From positions 62,001 to 126,000 of the forward strand of contig NZ_ANAH02000067.1 of the NCBI RefSeq assembly GCF_000335475.2: a DNA stretch of 64,000 nt, written 5' to 3'. How positions within the stretch are numbered: position 1 is the stretch's first letter; every line of letters begins with the position of its first letter. The notes beneath the pieces are model-generated. The model had not been told where the DNA came from. It saw only the letters and a program-made list of their open reading frames with translations, and searched no databases. Source of the DNA: Cystobacter fuscus DSM 2262. Lineage in GTDB: Bacteria > Myxococcota > Myxococcia > Myxococcales > Myxococcaceae. Positions 28,876 to 36,760 of this stretch are shown piece by piece. A program made the translations under genes and the position numbers.

Positions 28876-29895
28876 ATGGCGAATACGTCGAACCGCCAGA
28901 TCGTCATAGCGGCACGCCCGAATGGCAAAGCCCAATTGAGTGATTTCAATATTATCGAGCAGGCGACACCTTCTCCCGGTGACGGCGAAGTGTTGTTTCG
29001 CAACCTGCTTATCTCAATAGATCCCTATCAGCGCAATCTGATGGGTAATGCTTCCAGCGAGCTGCCTCCGATCGATATTGGCCAGCCCATGTCAGGCCCT
29101 ACCGTCGCGGTCGTTGAACAGAGCAGAAATGCGAATTTCGCCGTTGGCGCTCATGTCGTCAGCTGGTCGGGTTGGCAGGAATATGGGCTTTCCGACGGTT
29201 CTGACCTCCAGAAGATCGAGCCTGGGGCGGCGCCGCTATCAACCGCGCTCGGGGTGCTGGGTCATACTGGCCTGACGGCATGGCTCGGCGTCAGCAAGTT
29301 CCTTCGTCCGAAGCCCGGCGGCACGTTCGTCATCACTGCCGCGGCAGGAGCGGTGGGTTCGGTAGCAGCGCAGCTCGCCAGGCTGCGAGGGCATCGCGTT
29401 ATCGGCATCGCCGGTGGGCCTGAAAAGGCGCGGTACCTGAAGGATGACCTCGGTCTCGACGACGCCGTCGACTACAAGGCGCCTGACTTCGCCGAGCAAC
29501 TTGCCCGCGCATTGCCCGATGGCCTCGATACGCTTTTCGACAACGTTGGTGGGTACATGTTTGAAGCGTTGATGCCCTACTTCAATCATCACGCGCAGAT
29601 CGTCATCTGTGGCACTATCGCACAATATGACTTCCCTCATGCTCCCGACGGACCGAACCGCCTTCCGGAGTTGTTGAAGTCGTTCCTTTACAGGTTCATT
29701 GAGATCCGCAGCTTTGCACTTCCAGACCACCTTGGAAGCTATCCGGAATTCCTTGCTGAGGTGGGCCCTTTGGTATCTCAGGGCAAGATAAAGTATAGCG
29801 AGGAGTTCGTGGACGGGTTCGAAAACATTCCGGACGCTTTTTTAAGGCTATTTGACGGCCGCAACCGCGGCAAGCTGATCGCCAGGGTTGGCTGA
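28876..29895 (+). CDS. NADP-dependent oxidoreductase, zinc-free MDR family
   Basis: The protein has 339 residues. It shows the leukotriene-B4/curcumin-reductase branch of medium-chain reductases: ISIDPYQRNLMG near the N-terminus, the dinucleotide motif AAAGAVGSVAAQLARLRGHRV with GIAGGPEKARYL, LGLDDAVDYK and LFDNVGGYMFEALMPYF. There are no zinc ligands. Such enzymes reduce activated double bonds (alkenals, enones) using NADPH. Base composition is clearly less GC-rich than its neighbours, with codons such as aat, att, tta and gaa, pointing to transfer from another lineage. It has its own promoter bracketed by two operator-like sites, and the stump of a short-chain dehydrogenase follows 43 bases after its stop. 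Confidence 0.92.
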   Translation: MANTSNRQIVIAARPNGKAQLSDFNIIEQATPSPGDGEVLFRNLLISIDPYQRNLMGNASSELPPIDIGQPMSGPTVAVVEQSRNANFAVGAHVVSWSGWQEYGLSDGSDLQKIEPGAAPLSTALGVLGHTGLTAWLGVSKFLRPKPGGTFVITAAAGAVGSVAAQLARLRGHRVIGIAGGPEKARYLKDDLGLDDAVDYKAPDFAEQLARALPDGLDTLFDNVGGYMFEALMPYFNHHAQIVICGTIAQYDFPHAPDGPNRLPELLKSFLYRFIEIRSFALPDHLGSYPEFLAEVGPLVSQGKIKYSEEFVDGFENIPDAFLRLFDGRNRGKLIARVG

Positions 29896-29938
29896 GCTCA
29901 CTGCCGGTCCGTCACAGACAGGACGAACGAGGAGTGAG

Positions 29939-30034
29939 CTGGTTGGTAAACGCGCCCTCGTGAGGGGCGCCTCGCGTGGTATTGGCGCCGGCATTGCGTT
30001 GGCGCCTGCGAGCGGAGTTCGCGTTCCGCCATGA
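29939..30034 (+). pseudogene. Stump of a short-chain dehydrogenase (SDR) gene
   Basis: Reading from 29939 gives LVGKRALVRGASRGIGAGIA followed by about 11 residues and a TGA at 30032-30034. This is the N-terminal Rossmann strand and cofactor loop of an SDR (consensus GKxALVTGASRGIGxxIA) with Arg in place of the usual Thr. There is no start codon in frame, and the ~220 residues that should follow are missing. It is on the same strand as the MDR oxidoreductase and probably belonged to the same acquired operon. The break coincides with the downstream terminator. Confidence 0.75.
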
Positions 30035-30035
30035 T

Positions 30036-30069
30036 AAAAGCCCGGCCCCCGTGGAGGGACCGGGCTTTT
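30036..30069. terminator. Bidirectional rho-independent terminator
   Basis: AAAAGCCCGG (30036-30045) pairs with CCGGGCTTTT (30060-30069), with a 14-base interior that can add CCCC/GGG pairs. Runs of A and T on either side allow termination in both directions. It separates the MDR/SDR-stump unit from the convergent ricin-lectin gene ending at 30109. Confidence 0.88.
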
Positions 30070-30108
30070 GAACGCGTGCTCGCGGGGAGGCGGCGCGGGA
30101 CGAGCGAC

Positions 30109-31569
30109 TCAGCCCGCGGGGCAGAACGTCACGTTGAGCTGCCGGCCACCGTTGCAGGTGTAGAAGCCGGCCTGGTTGGCCGCCATGGGGTAGTCGTCGT
30201 AGGCGAACCCGTACACCGCGCCGCACTGGTCATGCACCCACTTGGCGTACTGGTTGTAGGGCTTGCCGGTGTTGTAGTACTGGGCCACGTTCGTGCTGTC
30301 GGGGTTGTCCACCATGCCGCGCGTGATGGCCGAGCACCACTTGGCGCTCTGGTCGAAGAAGGGCGCGGAGCAGGCATACACCTGCGGCGTCTTCGCCGTG
30401 CCCGGGTTGCACTGGCCGGGGTACTTGCTCGCGCACCGGGCGATCTCGCTGTCCAGGCGGTTGCACACCGAGCCGCGGCGCGGGTCGCTCGCGTACTCCC
30501 CGTCGAGGCAGAAGGAGCGCGGCGCGAGGCAGATGGTGCCGCCCCCCATGTTGTAGCGCAGCCCGTCCGGGCACGCGTTGGCGATGGCCGAGCTCAGCGC
30601 GCTGTAGCTCTTGTTGCACTGGGCCATGTTGCAGCCGTTGTTGCCCACGGTGGAGATCTGCATGGGCAGACCCACGTGGTCCACGTACGTGAGGTTGTAG
30701 TAGATGTTCTGCACGCCGTTGCCGTCGGGTCCGAGCGTGAACTCGGCCTTCTCCAGCTCGCGCGGCGAGGTGGGCGAGGGCAGCGTGCGGTAGGCGCTCA
30801 CGCGGCCGCTGGGGTAGTTGCCCGGCGCGTAGTAGGTGTAGCTGCCCCCGGTGCCGAGGTTGCGGAAGATCTTGTTGCCCGCGCCGTCCTTCTCCAGCGG
30901 GATGTCGCCCACTCCCGACAGGACGACGTTGAGGGCGAACGGGCACTTGTTGGTCACCACCACGGGGACGGTGCCGGCCGGGCCACCACCACCGCCTCCG
31001 CCGATCTTGTCGAAGGTCCAGTGCTGGTTGGCGCCCCCCGTGTACGGGTACTGCACGAGGAGGGTCCCGTTGTCCGCCGAGCCCCAGTACAGATCAATCG
31101 CCATGTCCGTGTGGCGCGGGTGGAAGCTGAACTGGTTGTTGCCGCGGGCGATGAACCGGAACTGCTGGTTGTTGGCGCCCACGTAGGACCACTGGTGGAG
31201 GACGGCGTTCTGCGCGGTGCTCACATCCTTGATATCGAGCGCCTTGCCACTGTTGACGTTGACGATCTTCCAGTAGCCGTCCGACGTCGGGGACAGGTGG
31301 AAGGTCTGCGCGGCGGAGCTATTGCATTCCCACTGCTGCACCTTCGCGCCGTCCGCCGTGCTCGCCGAGTCCACGTCGATACACTTGTTGGTCATCGCCG
31401 AGCGGATGACATAGTCGCCCTCGGCGATGCTCGAGACGATGGCCGCCTGCGCCATGCTGTCCATGGCTTGCGGCTCGACGACCTGGCCTGCCTGGTCACA
31501 CGCCACAGTTGAGGTGCACAGTATCGCCGCGCCCACCAGCCACGCGGTCTTCTTCGCGGAATAGGCCAT
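30109..31569 (-). CDS. Ricin-lectin lipoprotein with a C-terminal thaumatin-like/GH64-type domain
   Basis: The protein has 486 residues. A lipoprotein-type leader reads AAILCTSTVAC. Residues ~45-190 form a ricin-B trefoil (NKCIDVDSASTADGAKVQQW, GKALDIKDVSTAQNAVLHQW, GANQHWTFDKI). A poly-Gly linker precedes a Cys-rich beta domain (~200-486) that opens VPVVVTNKCPFALNVVLSG and closes with VYGFAYDDYPMAANQAGFY then LNVTFCPAG, the signature of thaumatin-like/GH64 proteins. Family knowledge: such proteins bind or cut beta-1,3-glucan and several are antifungal. A surface-anchored glucan-binding or glucan-cleaving function fits the nearby glycosidases. Which of the two (binding or hydrolysis) is uncertain because I cannot confirm the acidic catalytic pair. 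Confidence 0.82.
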   Translation of the reverse strand: MAYSAKKTAWLVGAAILCTSTVACDQAGQVVEPQAMDSMAQAAIVSSIAEGDYVIRSAMTNKCIDVDSASTADGAKVQQWECNSSAAQTFHLSPTSDGYWKIVNVNSGKALDIKDVSTAQNAVLHQWSYVGANNQQFRFIARGNNQFSFHPRHTDMAIDLYWGSADNGTLLVQYPYTGGANQHWTFDKIGGGGGGGPAGTVPVVVTNKCPFALNVVLSGVGDIPLEKDGAGNKIFRNLGTGGSYTYYAPGNYPSGRVSAYRTLPSPTSPRELEKAEFTLGPDGNGVQNIYYNLTYVDHVGLPMQISTVGNNGCNMAQCNKSYSALSSAIANACPDGLRYNMGGGTICLAPRSFCLDGEYASDPRRGSVCNRLDSEIARCASKYPGQCNPGTAKTPQVYACSAPFFDQSAKWCSAITRGMVDNPDSTNVAQYYNTGKPYNQYAKWVHDQCGAVYGFAYDDYPMAANQAGFYTCNGGRQLNVTFCPAG

Positions 31570-31613
31570 GTCTTGCTCTCTCGGAAATGGAGACAGGGAA
31601 TCGATGGGCTCGC

Positions 31614-31642
31614 TCTATACACGCTGATACGAGACATCACAA
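31614..31642 (-). promoter_or_regulatory. Sigma-70-like promoter for the ricin-lectin lipoprotein
   Basis: On the minus strand TTGTGA (31642-31637) is followed after 17 bases by TATAGA (31619-31614), about 45 bases upstream of the start codon at 31569. GAGAGAG precedes that ATG as a ribosome site. Confidence 0.45.
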
Positions 31643-31709
31643 ATAGTTTAACGACTTTTACGGCTTTTGCCGGCGATTCCTGCTTGACTCACCGCGTCGA
31701 CGAGGCCAC

Positions 31710-31738
31710 GCCTTGGAAGTGAGGCTCACTTCCAAGGC
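31710..31738. repeat. Near-perfect palindrome with 14-bp arms and a single central base
   Basis: GCCTTGGAAGTGAG and CTCACTTCCAAGGC are exact inverse complements around one G. There is no T-run on either side, so it is not a standard terminator. It lies in the 411-base region 31570-31980, which otherwise contains only the promoter above and no convincing gene. It could be a regulator site, a cruciform or a remnant end of a mobile element. Confidence 0.6.
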
Positions 31739-31980
31739 CAGGCCAAAATTGCACCGTAGGTGAAGGCGTCCAACGCGAACGTCCCGCGCAGCAGCTGCGC
31801 CTGGTCCACTGCTCCTTACTTCGGGCAGCGCGAACAGCTTCCAAACGAAATCCGGGAGCTTGTGATTGATGACCAGCGTTTACGCAATGAAGCGTGCTGG
31901 TCTGTGTTCGATTAGGGTCGGCGTCCACAAACGTGGACCGTGGACGCACTCTCGACTACGCGCTAAGTCACCCCGTCATC

Positions 31981-32424
31981 ATGACCTTCAAGAAGAGGCG
32001 GGCTCAAGGACAGAGGGTGCGCCTGGCGTGGCGCATACCACCCACGTGGGCACCACGCGCATTGGGGGCACTCGCCGTGGGCATCGCGCTCTGGGGCGTG
32101 CTCTCGCTTCCTCCCAAACCCATTCGCGTCGCACCCTCGCCAGAGCGGTCCATGCCCGAGGAAGTCGCGACCGATTGGTTGACTCGTGATGGCGGCGCCA
32201 TCGCCGTGCCCATGCCGCCAAAGCGTCTGGAGCGCCAGCAGGCCCCGCCGTGCGCCCCTCCCCCTGATGGGCAGGTGGAGATCAATGGCGGGTGCTGGAG
32301 TCGCCCTCGGCGGACAGCTCGCTCGCGTAGGGCTCGCCCAGGACAACCAGGGCGCACACGGCCGTCTCGTCCACCCGGCGCATGTCTCGGCCGCGCAGCC
32401 CCCGGAGCACCGGATCCTCGATGA
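31981..32424 (+). pseudogene. Truncated membrane protein with a myxobacterial EINGGCW-type Cys motif
   Basis: From the ATG at 31981 the frame gives a basic N-terminus (MTFKKRRAQGQRVRLAW), one membrane segment (LGALAVGIALWGVLSLPP), a hydrophilic stretch and APPCAPPPDGQVEINGGCW. In myxobacterial proteins I associate the PPC...EINGGCW pattern with tails that continue with further Cys-containing repeats. Here the frame switches at once to low-complexity Arg/Pro/Gly sequence and overlaps an opposing gene. The likely reading is a 3'-truncated gene whose conserved part ends near 32300. The family is not otherwise recognised. Confidence 0.5.
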
Positions 32425-32596
32425 GGCGGTGGAGCACATCGGCCCGCGCGCGCAGGTCCTCATCGGGCCGGACCGGCCGCGTCATCTCCACGAGGAGCGC
32501 GTCGAGGTCCTCCCGCTCCGCCTCGGGCGCGCGTACCCGCTCCCGCAGTTCTTTCAGGGACACGGGGAGGGAGGGCGTCTCGGAGGGCTTCGTCAT
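32282..32596 (-). CDS. Hypothetical protein, 104 residues
   Basis: I prefer the ATG at 32596 (MTKPSETPSLPVSLKELRER). The product is charged, predicted helical and without signal peptide or membrane segment: EREDLDALLVEMTRPVRPDE, RADVLHRLIEDPVLRGLRG, VDETAVCALVVLGEPYASEL. Codon third positions are strongly G/C, consistent with a real gene. No family is recognised and no ribosome site stands out. Its 3' end overlaps the tail of the truncated gene on the other strand, and it is divergent from the Cys-rich lipoprotein gene at 32798. Confidence 0.5.
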   Translation of the reverse strand: MTKPSETPSLPVSLKELRERVRAPEAEREDLDALLVEMTRPVRPDEDLRARADVLHRLIEDPVLRGLRGRDMRRVDETAVCALVVLGEPYASELSAEGDSSTRH

Positions 32597-32797
32597 GGGA
32601 GGCGGCCCAGAATACCGTGCAGGGTGTGTCCGCGCATTCCCCCCCTCTCTTGCGCCAGCCCTGCGCGGTGGACCAGTCCAACGGCGTGGGCCAGACAGCG
32701 AGCGGACAAAAAGCGCGCTTGGCGGATCCATTTCCCAACCGCACGCTCAACAAGGGTGGAGAGCAGGAGAAGACCACGTCCGACCGTGAGGAACTCC

Positions 32798-33349
32798 ATG
32801 ACCTTGAAGAAGGTATCGACCACCGCCTCGCTTCTCGTTGCCACGCTGTGGGTGGGCCTCGTGGGAGGCTGCGGAGGAACCGCGGAAGAGAGCAGCAGCG
32901 ACCCGCGCCTCCAGGGCGACAACCTGAGCACGGGCGAGTCATGGCGCGGCGGGAGCACCCCCCCGGCCGACGAGGGGAACACCCCGGCCAGCGAGGACAA
33001 CGGCTGGGTGACGCTCTGTCACGTTCCTCCGGGCAATCCTTCCCAGGCGCACACCATCACCGTGGGACAGCCCGCGGTGAAGGCGCACCTGAAGCATGGG
33101 GACACGCTCGACGCGTGCGAGAGCGGCACGGAGCCGGATGGCGGCACCACGGACCCGGACGGTGGGACGGGCGGGAGCGACGCGGGGACTCCGGACCCGC
33201 AGCCGGACTCCGGCACGGATGGGGGCACGGGCAACCCGGACGCTGGCCCCACGGTGTGTGCCCCCCGGGGCGATGCGTGCGGCGCGGGCGCCGAGTGCTG
33301 CTCCGGATTGCAGTGCTCCGCGGGCGTCTGCTCCATCATCCTCAACTGA
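32798..33349 (+). CDS. Cys-rich lipoprotein with CHVPPGNP domain
   Basis: The ATG at 32798 follows GAGGA with good spacing and gives 183 residues. The leader TASLLVATLWVGLVGGC is a lipoprotein signal. Residues ~65-110 (LCHVPPGNPSQAHTITVGQP, then VKAHLKHGD and a final Cys) form a small domain I recall from secreted and calcium-rich proteins, with His and Cys residues that could bind a metal. An Asp/Gly/Thr/Pro tail (~112-150) is typical of myxobacterial surface proteins. The C-terminus CAPRGDACGAGAECCSGLQC is a compact disulphide pattern (CC doublet) like knottin or Dickkopf motifs. Function is unknown; it should sit on the outer side of a membrane. Confidence 0.75.
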   Translation: MTLKKVSTTASLLVATLWVGLVGGCGGTAEESSSDPRLQGDNLSTGESWRGGSTPPADEGNTPASEDNGWVTLCHVPPGNPSQAHTITVGQPAVKAHLKHGDTLDACESGTEPDGGTTDPDGGTGGSDAGTPDPQPDSGTDGGTGNPDAGPTVCAPRGDACGAGAECCSGLQCSAGVCSIILN

Positions 33350-33368
33350 GCACGGAGCACCTTCACCG

Positions 33369-34346
33369 TTACCGTGCGCGTGGCACCCCGGCATTGTGGG
33401 CCGCCATGCGCAAGGCAACCGCGTGGAGGCGAGCGCGGAGCGAGAGGGGCGCCAGGATCTCCACGCCGTCACCGAGCCCGGCGAGCTGGTCCACCGCCAC
33501 CTCCTCGCTCTCCAGCCGGAGCTCCGCCGTCCGCCAGCCCTCCGCGTCCTCCGGCCCCGCCGCCGCGAGCATCTCCCGCACGGCCTCATGGGGGAGGAGG
33601 TGCGGCAGCAGTCGGCAGGCCCGCCGTGACAGGCGCACCGTGCAGGGATGGCGCAGCAGCGAGCGGTCGAACTCCGCCGAGGTCTGCTCCCACCAGGCGG
33701 CCAGCTCGAAGCCCGCGGGGCGTGTGAAGCGCGCTCCGGTGAGCGTGGCGCGCGCCACGCGGCTCACCCGGTAGGTGCGCACCTCCCCGCGGTGGCGTGC
33801 GACGAGGTACCAGGTGCCCCCCTTGAGGACGAGCCCGAGCGGGTCCACGCGCCGCCTGACGCCCTCCTTCCCGTAGCGCAGGTCCAGCCGTTGGCACTCC
33901 CAGACGGCCTCGGCCACGGCGGGCAGCGCCCCGAGCGGCTCGGGCCGCGAGAACCACCCGGGCGCATCCAGGTGGAAGCGCTCGCGCAGGGCGCCTGCCC
34001 TCGCGCGCAGGGCCTCGGGGAGCGTGGCATCCACCTTCGCGCGAGCGCTGGCCGCCACCGCGGCGAGCCCCAGGTCCGACACGGCCCCGGGCGCGCCGGA
34101 GAGCAGGAGGGCCGTCGCCTCGGGGGCCGTCAGTCCATCCAGCCGCGTCCGCCACCCCTCCACCAGGCGGATGCCGCCTTGCGGTCCGGGCTCCGTCCAC
34201 AGCGGCACGCCCGCGGCCATCAGCGCGGCGACGTCCCGGTAGAGCGTCCGGACGGACACCTCCAACTCGGCGGCGAGCTGCGGCGCGGTGGCCTTCCCAC
34301 GGCGCTGGAGGTGCAGGAGCAACGCCAGCAGGCGGCTTGATTTCAT
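33369..34346 (-). CDS. WYL-domain transcriptional regulator (HTH_11/DeoR-like N-terminus)
   Basis: The protein has 325 residues. The N-terminal winged helix (MKSSRLLALLLHLQRRGKAT, ELEVSVRTLYRDVAALMAAG, EPGPQGGIRL) is the HTH_11 type of YafY-like regulators. The WYL core follows at ~135-220 (LDLRYGKEGVRRRVDPLGLV then GGTWYLVARHRGEVRTYRVS). A C-terminal WCX-like extension ends the protein. These regulators often control the divergent neighbour. Here the neighbour is a RibD-like reductase, and a perfect 21-bp inverted repeat lies between the two start codons, so autoregulation plus control of the reductase gene is likely. The ligand is unknown. Confidence 0.92.
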   Translation of the reverse strand: MKSSRLLALLLHLQRRGKATAPQLAAELEVSVRTLYRDVAALMAAGVPLWTEPGPQGGIRLVEGWRTRLDGLTAPEATALLLSGAPGAVSDLGLAAVAASARAKVDATLPEALRARAGALRERFHLDAPGWFSRPEPLGALPAVAEAVWECQRLDLRYGKEGVRRRVDPLGLVLKGGTWYLVARHRGEVRTYRVSRVARATLTGARFTRPAGFELAAWWEQTSAEFDRSLLRHPCTVRLSRRACRLLPHLLPHEAVREMLAAAGPEDAEGWRTAELRLESEEVAVDQLAGLGDGVEILAPLSLRARLHAVALRMAAHNAGVPRAR

Positions 34347-34367
34347 GGCCGCATCCTGCCCGAGAAA

Positions 34368-34388
34368 CCCTGACAGGAGGTGTCAGGG
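34368..34388. promoter_or_regulatory. Operator for the WYL regulator: 8-bp arms, 5-bp spacer
   Basis: CCCTGACA (34368-34375) and TGTCAGGG (34381-34388) are exact inverted repeats around GGAGG. The site is centred in the 65-base gap between the divergent WYL regulator (start 34346) and RibD-like gene (start 34412), about 22 bases from each start codon, so a bound dimer could block both promoters. Confidence 0.75.
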
Positions 34389-34411
34389 AGGGGCGCGTAG
34401 GCTGCCGAACC

Positions 34412-35017
34412 ATGACCAGGACCCAGTACTACGTGGCGGCGAGTCTCGACGGCTACATCGCGGATGCGCAGGGGCGGCTCGAGTGGCTCTTCCAGTTCAA
34501 CGATGCCGAAGGGGTGATGGAGCACTACAACGTCTTCCTCGCGGGCATCGGCGCCCTCGCCATGGGGGCTCGGACGTACGAGTTCCTCCTCGGCGAGGGC
34601 AAGGAGTGGCCCTATCCAGGGCTCCCGACCTGGGTGTTCACCCACCGGCGGCTGCCCGCCTTCCCGGGCGCGGACGTGCGCTTCACCTCGGAGGACGTCC
34701 GGGTGGTGCATGCCCAGATGGTCGAGGCCGCCGGGGGCAAGAACATCTGGATGATGGGTGGCGGGGAGCTGGCCGCGCAGTTCGCGGCGCACGGCCTCGT
34801 CGACGAGCTGCACCTGTGTGTCGTCCCCGTCTTCCTCCGCGCGGGGGCTCCCCTCCTGGCGGCGGCCCTGCACACGCCGCTCGAACTCGTGGGGGTGAAG
34901 CGCTTCGGACAGGGGCTGGTGGAGCTGCGCTATGTCCTCCCCGCGGGCACCCATGCCCGGTATCAGTCCCCGCCGGAGGCCGGTGGAGCGCACGTACCGT
35001 CGGCGGCGGAGAGGTAG
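34412..35017 (+). CDS. RibD C-terminal/dihydrofolate-reductase-like protein
   Basis: The ATG at 34412 gives 201 residues. MTRTQYYVAASLDGYIADAQ is the standard opening of RibD_C-family proteins, followed by ALAMGARTYEFLLGEGKEWP, LPTWVFTHRRLP, and the NADPH-binding GGKNIWMMGGGELAAQF. GLVDELHLCVVPVFLRAGAP completes the fold. These proteins share the DHFR fold and bind NADPH; most stand-alone members have no known substrate. The last ~15 residues (after YVLPAGTHARYQ) overlap the convergent SH3-domain gene by 55 bases and may be non-conserved. Regulation by the divergent WYL protein is likely. Confidence 0.9.
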   Translation: MTRTQYYVAASLDGYIADAQGRLEWLFQFNDAEGVMEHYNVFLAGIGALAMGARTYEFLLGEGKEWPYPGLPTWVFTHRRLPAFPGADVRFTSEDVRVVHAQMVEAAGGKNIWMMGGGELAAQFAAHGLVDELHLCVVPVFLRAGAPLLAAALHTPLELVGVKRFGQGLVELRYVLPAGTHARYQSPPEAGGAHVPSAAER

Positions 35018-36666
35018 CGCTGGTTCACCCAGCCGCGCTGACCGTCGGCGGTGTCGACCTCGGCCCACACCTCCTTCGACGGGACGGTCCGTCGGCGCAC
35101 CTCGCGCACACACGCGGCCGAGGACAGCGCGCCCACCTCCAGGGCACGCCAGTCCGGCACCTCGCGCACCCGGAGCACGTCGTCCGCCGTCACCCCCGTG
35201 ACCCGCGCCCACGTTCCCTCGGGCACGACCCGAGGCGCCGAGTCCTTCTCCTGGGTGAAGAAGTAGCTTCCTGATTGGCTGTACAGGTAGAGCGTCTCGG
35301 GCCCTTCCTCGAAGCCACAGTCCCACACCGAGGCGGGCAGCCGCTCCGTCCTCCAGCCCCGCGCGGGGGTGCCGCGAACCAGCAACGCGCCAAAGACGAA
35401 CGCGAACTCCCCGTCCGCCAGCGCCCCCAGGCACTCCGCCTCCCCTCCATCGGGATGCGGGCCGAGCAAGGCCGGCGGCGGGCTCAGGGGCCGCCAAGTG
35501 TCGCTTCCCATGGGACGCCAACTCAACGTGTTCCCCTCCTTCTTCAGGCAACCCGTGGCGTTGCACGGCGGGTGTTCCGGCGGAGGGGAGTCGTCTTCCG
35601 GGAGACCCTCGCCCACCCGGCGCCAGGTCTGGCCCGTATGGCGGTACTCACCAAGCTGGCTCGTGAAGTGTGGTCTGCCCGAGGCGTCGATGCCCGCGCG
35701 GAGGAAGCGATGAAGGCTCCGCGCCTCGGGAGGTGGAGCCGGCGGCCGGAGCGTACGCCACCGTCCCGCTTTCGTCCGCCAGCGGAATGCATCGGGAAGC
35801 ACGATGCAGGGGGCACAGCCCTCGCCCACCGCCACGAGCGGCTGCGTCCGGCCATTCATGAAGGGGGACGAGAGGACCTGCCAGCGCTCCCCATCGAAGC
35901 GGGACAGGGTCTCCACATCGAAGCCGTGGCAGAGCGCGAAGGGACGGTGGGGATCGCCCCGCATGCTGACCCGGAGGCAGGGCTGCACCCGAGGAAAGGC
36001 GGGCTGGTCAATCACTCCCAGGGGTTGCGCCTCCGTGGTCGTGAGCCGCAGGACATGGCCGCCGACGGTGAGCCACAGCGGCTCTCCCCGCCCTCCGCCG
36101 AACACTTCCTGGAACTTCCCCGTGAAGCGCGCCTTGCTCACGGCGGGATGCTTCTGGCGCTGGCCCTTCACCTCGACGCCGAAGGTGCCGTCCTCGAAGA
36201 AGAAGCGCACGCCGGGCCGGGGCGAGAACACCTGGAGCGCGCCGCTCTTGTCGGTCACGGGCTGCTCGGCCACGGGCTCCGGGGGCACCGACTCCTCGGG
36301 CACGCGGGACAGCGCGCCCATGCGGCCCGCCTTCACCTCCGCCTGGAGGCACCGCTCGGCGTCACAGGCGAAGAGCTGGACCTGGCCCCGCCGTGACTCC
36401 ACGAGGCGCAGCCGCCGCATTGCCCCGAGCCCGGTGTCCAGCGTGTCCCGCCAGGCGCCATTCCACCAGAGGCTCAGGATGCCGGACCCCTTACCGTTGG
36501 CGACGAGGGTGTCTCCGGTGGCGCTCGCCCGTTCTGGCATGAGCGGGATGGGGCCGAGCGTGCACCAGCCCGAGCCGCCGCAGTGCTCCGCTTTCAACTC
36601 GGGTGGGGACTCGGGCGCCTGGAGCAGGAGCACGGCGAGGAGCGCGGTGAGCATGGCGCGGGACAC
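34963..36666 (-). CDS. Exported protein of unknown function with C-terminal SH3-like domain
   Basis: The protein has 567 residues. A short signal peptide (MLTALLAVLLLQAPESP) is followed by a long beta-rich region with repeated Trp- and Gly-containing strands (GILSLWWNGAWRDTL, SRFDGERWQVLSSPFMNG, YRHTGQTWRRVGEGLP). These spacings suggest a beta-propeller-like fold, but I could not assign one. The last ~75 residues (TWARVTGVTADDVLRVREVP, VWAEVDTADGQRGWVNQRYL) are a bacterial SH3-type domain often involved in cell-wall binding. Pairs of Cys residues imply disulphides and a periplasmic or external location. It is convergent with, and slightly overlaps, the RibD-like gene. Confidence 0.65.
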   Translation of the reverse strand: MSRAMLTALLAVLLLQAPESPPELKAEHCGGSGWCTLGPIPLMPERASATGDTLVANGKGSGILSLWWNGAWRDTLDTGLGAMRRLRLVESRRGQVQLFACDAERCLQAEVKAGRMGALSRVPEESVPPEPVAEQPVTDKSGALQVFSPRPGVRFFFEDGTFGVEVKGQRQKHPAVSKARFTGKFQEVFGGGRGEPLWLTVGGHVLRLTTTEAQPLGVIDQPAFPRVQPCLRVSMRGDPHRPFALCHGFDVETLSRFDGERWQVLSSPFMNGRTQPLVAVGEGCAPCIVLPDAFRWRTKAGRWRTLRPPAPPPEARSLHRFLRAGIDASGRPHFTSQLGEYRHTGQTWRRVGEGLPEDDSPPPEHPPCNATGCLKKEGNTLSWRPMGSDTWRPLSPPPALLGPHPDGGEAECLGALADGEFAFVFGALLVRGTPARGWRTERLPASVWDCGFEEGPETLYLYSQSGSYFFTQEKDSAPRVVPEGTWARVTGVTADDVLRVREVPDWRALEVGALSSAACVREVRRRTVPSKEVWAEVDTADGQRGWVNQRYLSAADGTCAPPASGGD

Positions 36667-36760
36667 TGCCCGAGCCAGGCGCGGCCATCAATGGACCGCT
36701 GGAGGCGTCAGTCACGCGGGAGGCTTCGGGCAGAAGTCCGTGCCAGGTTCGAAGGACAGG

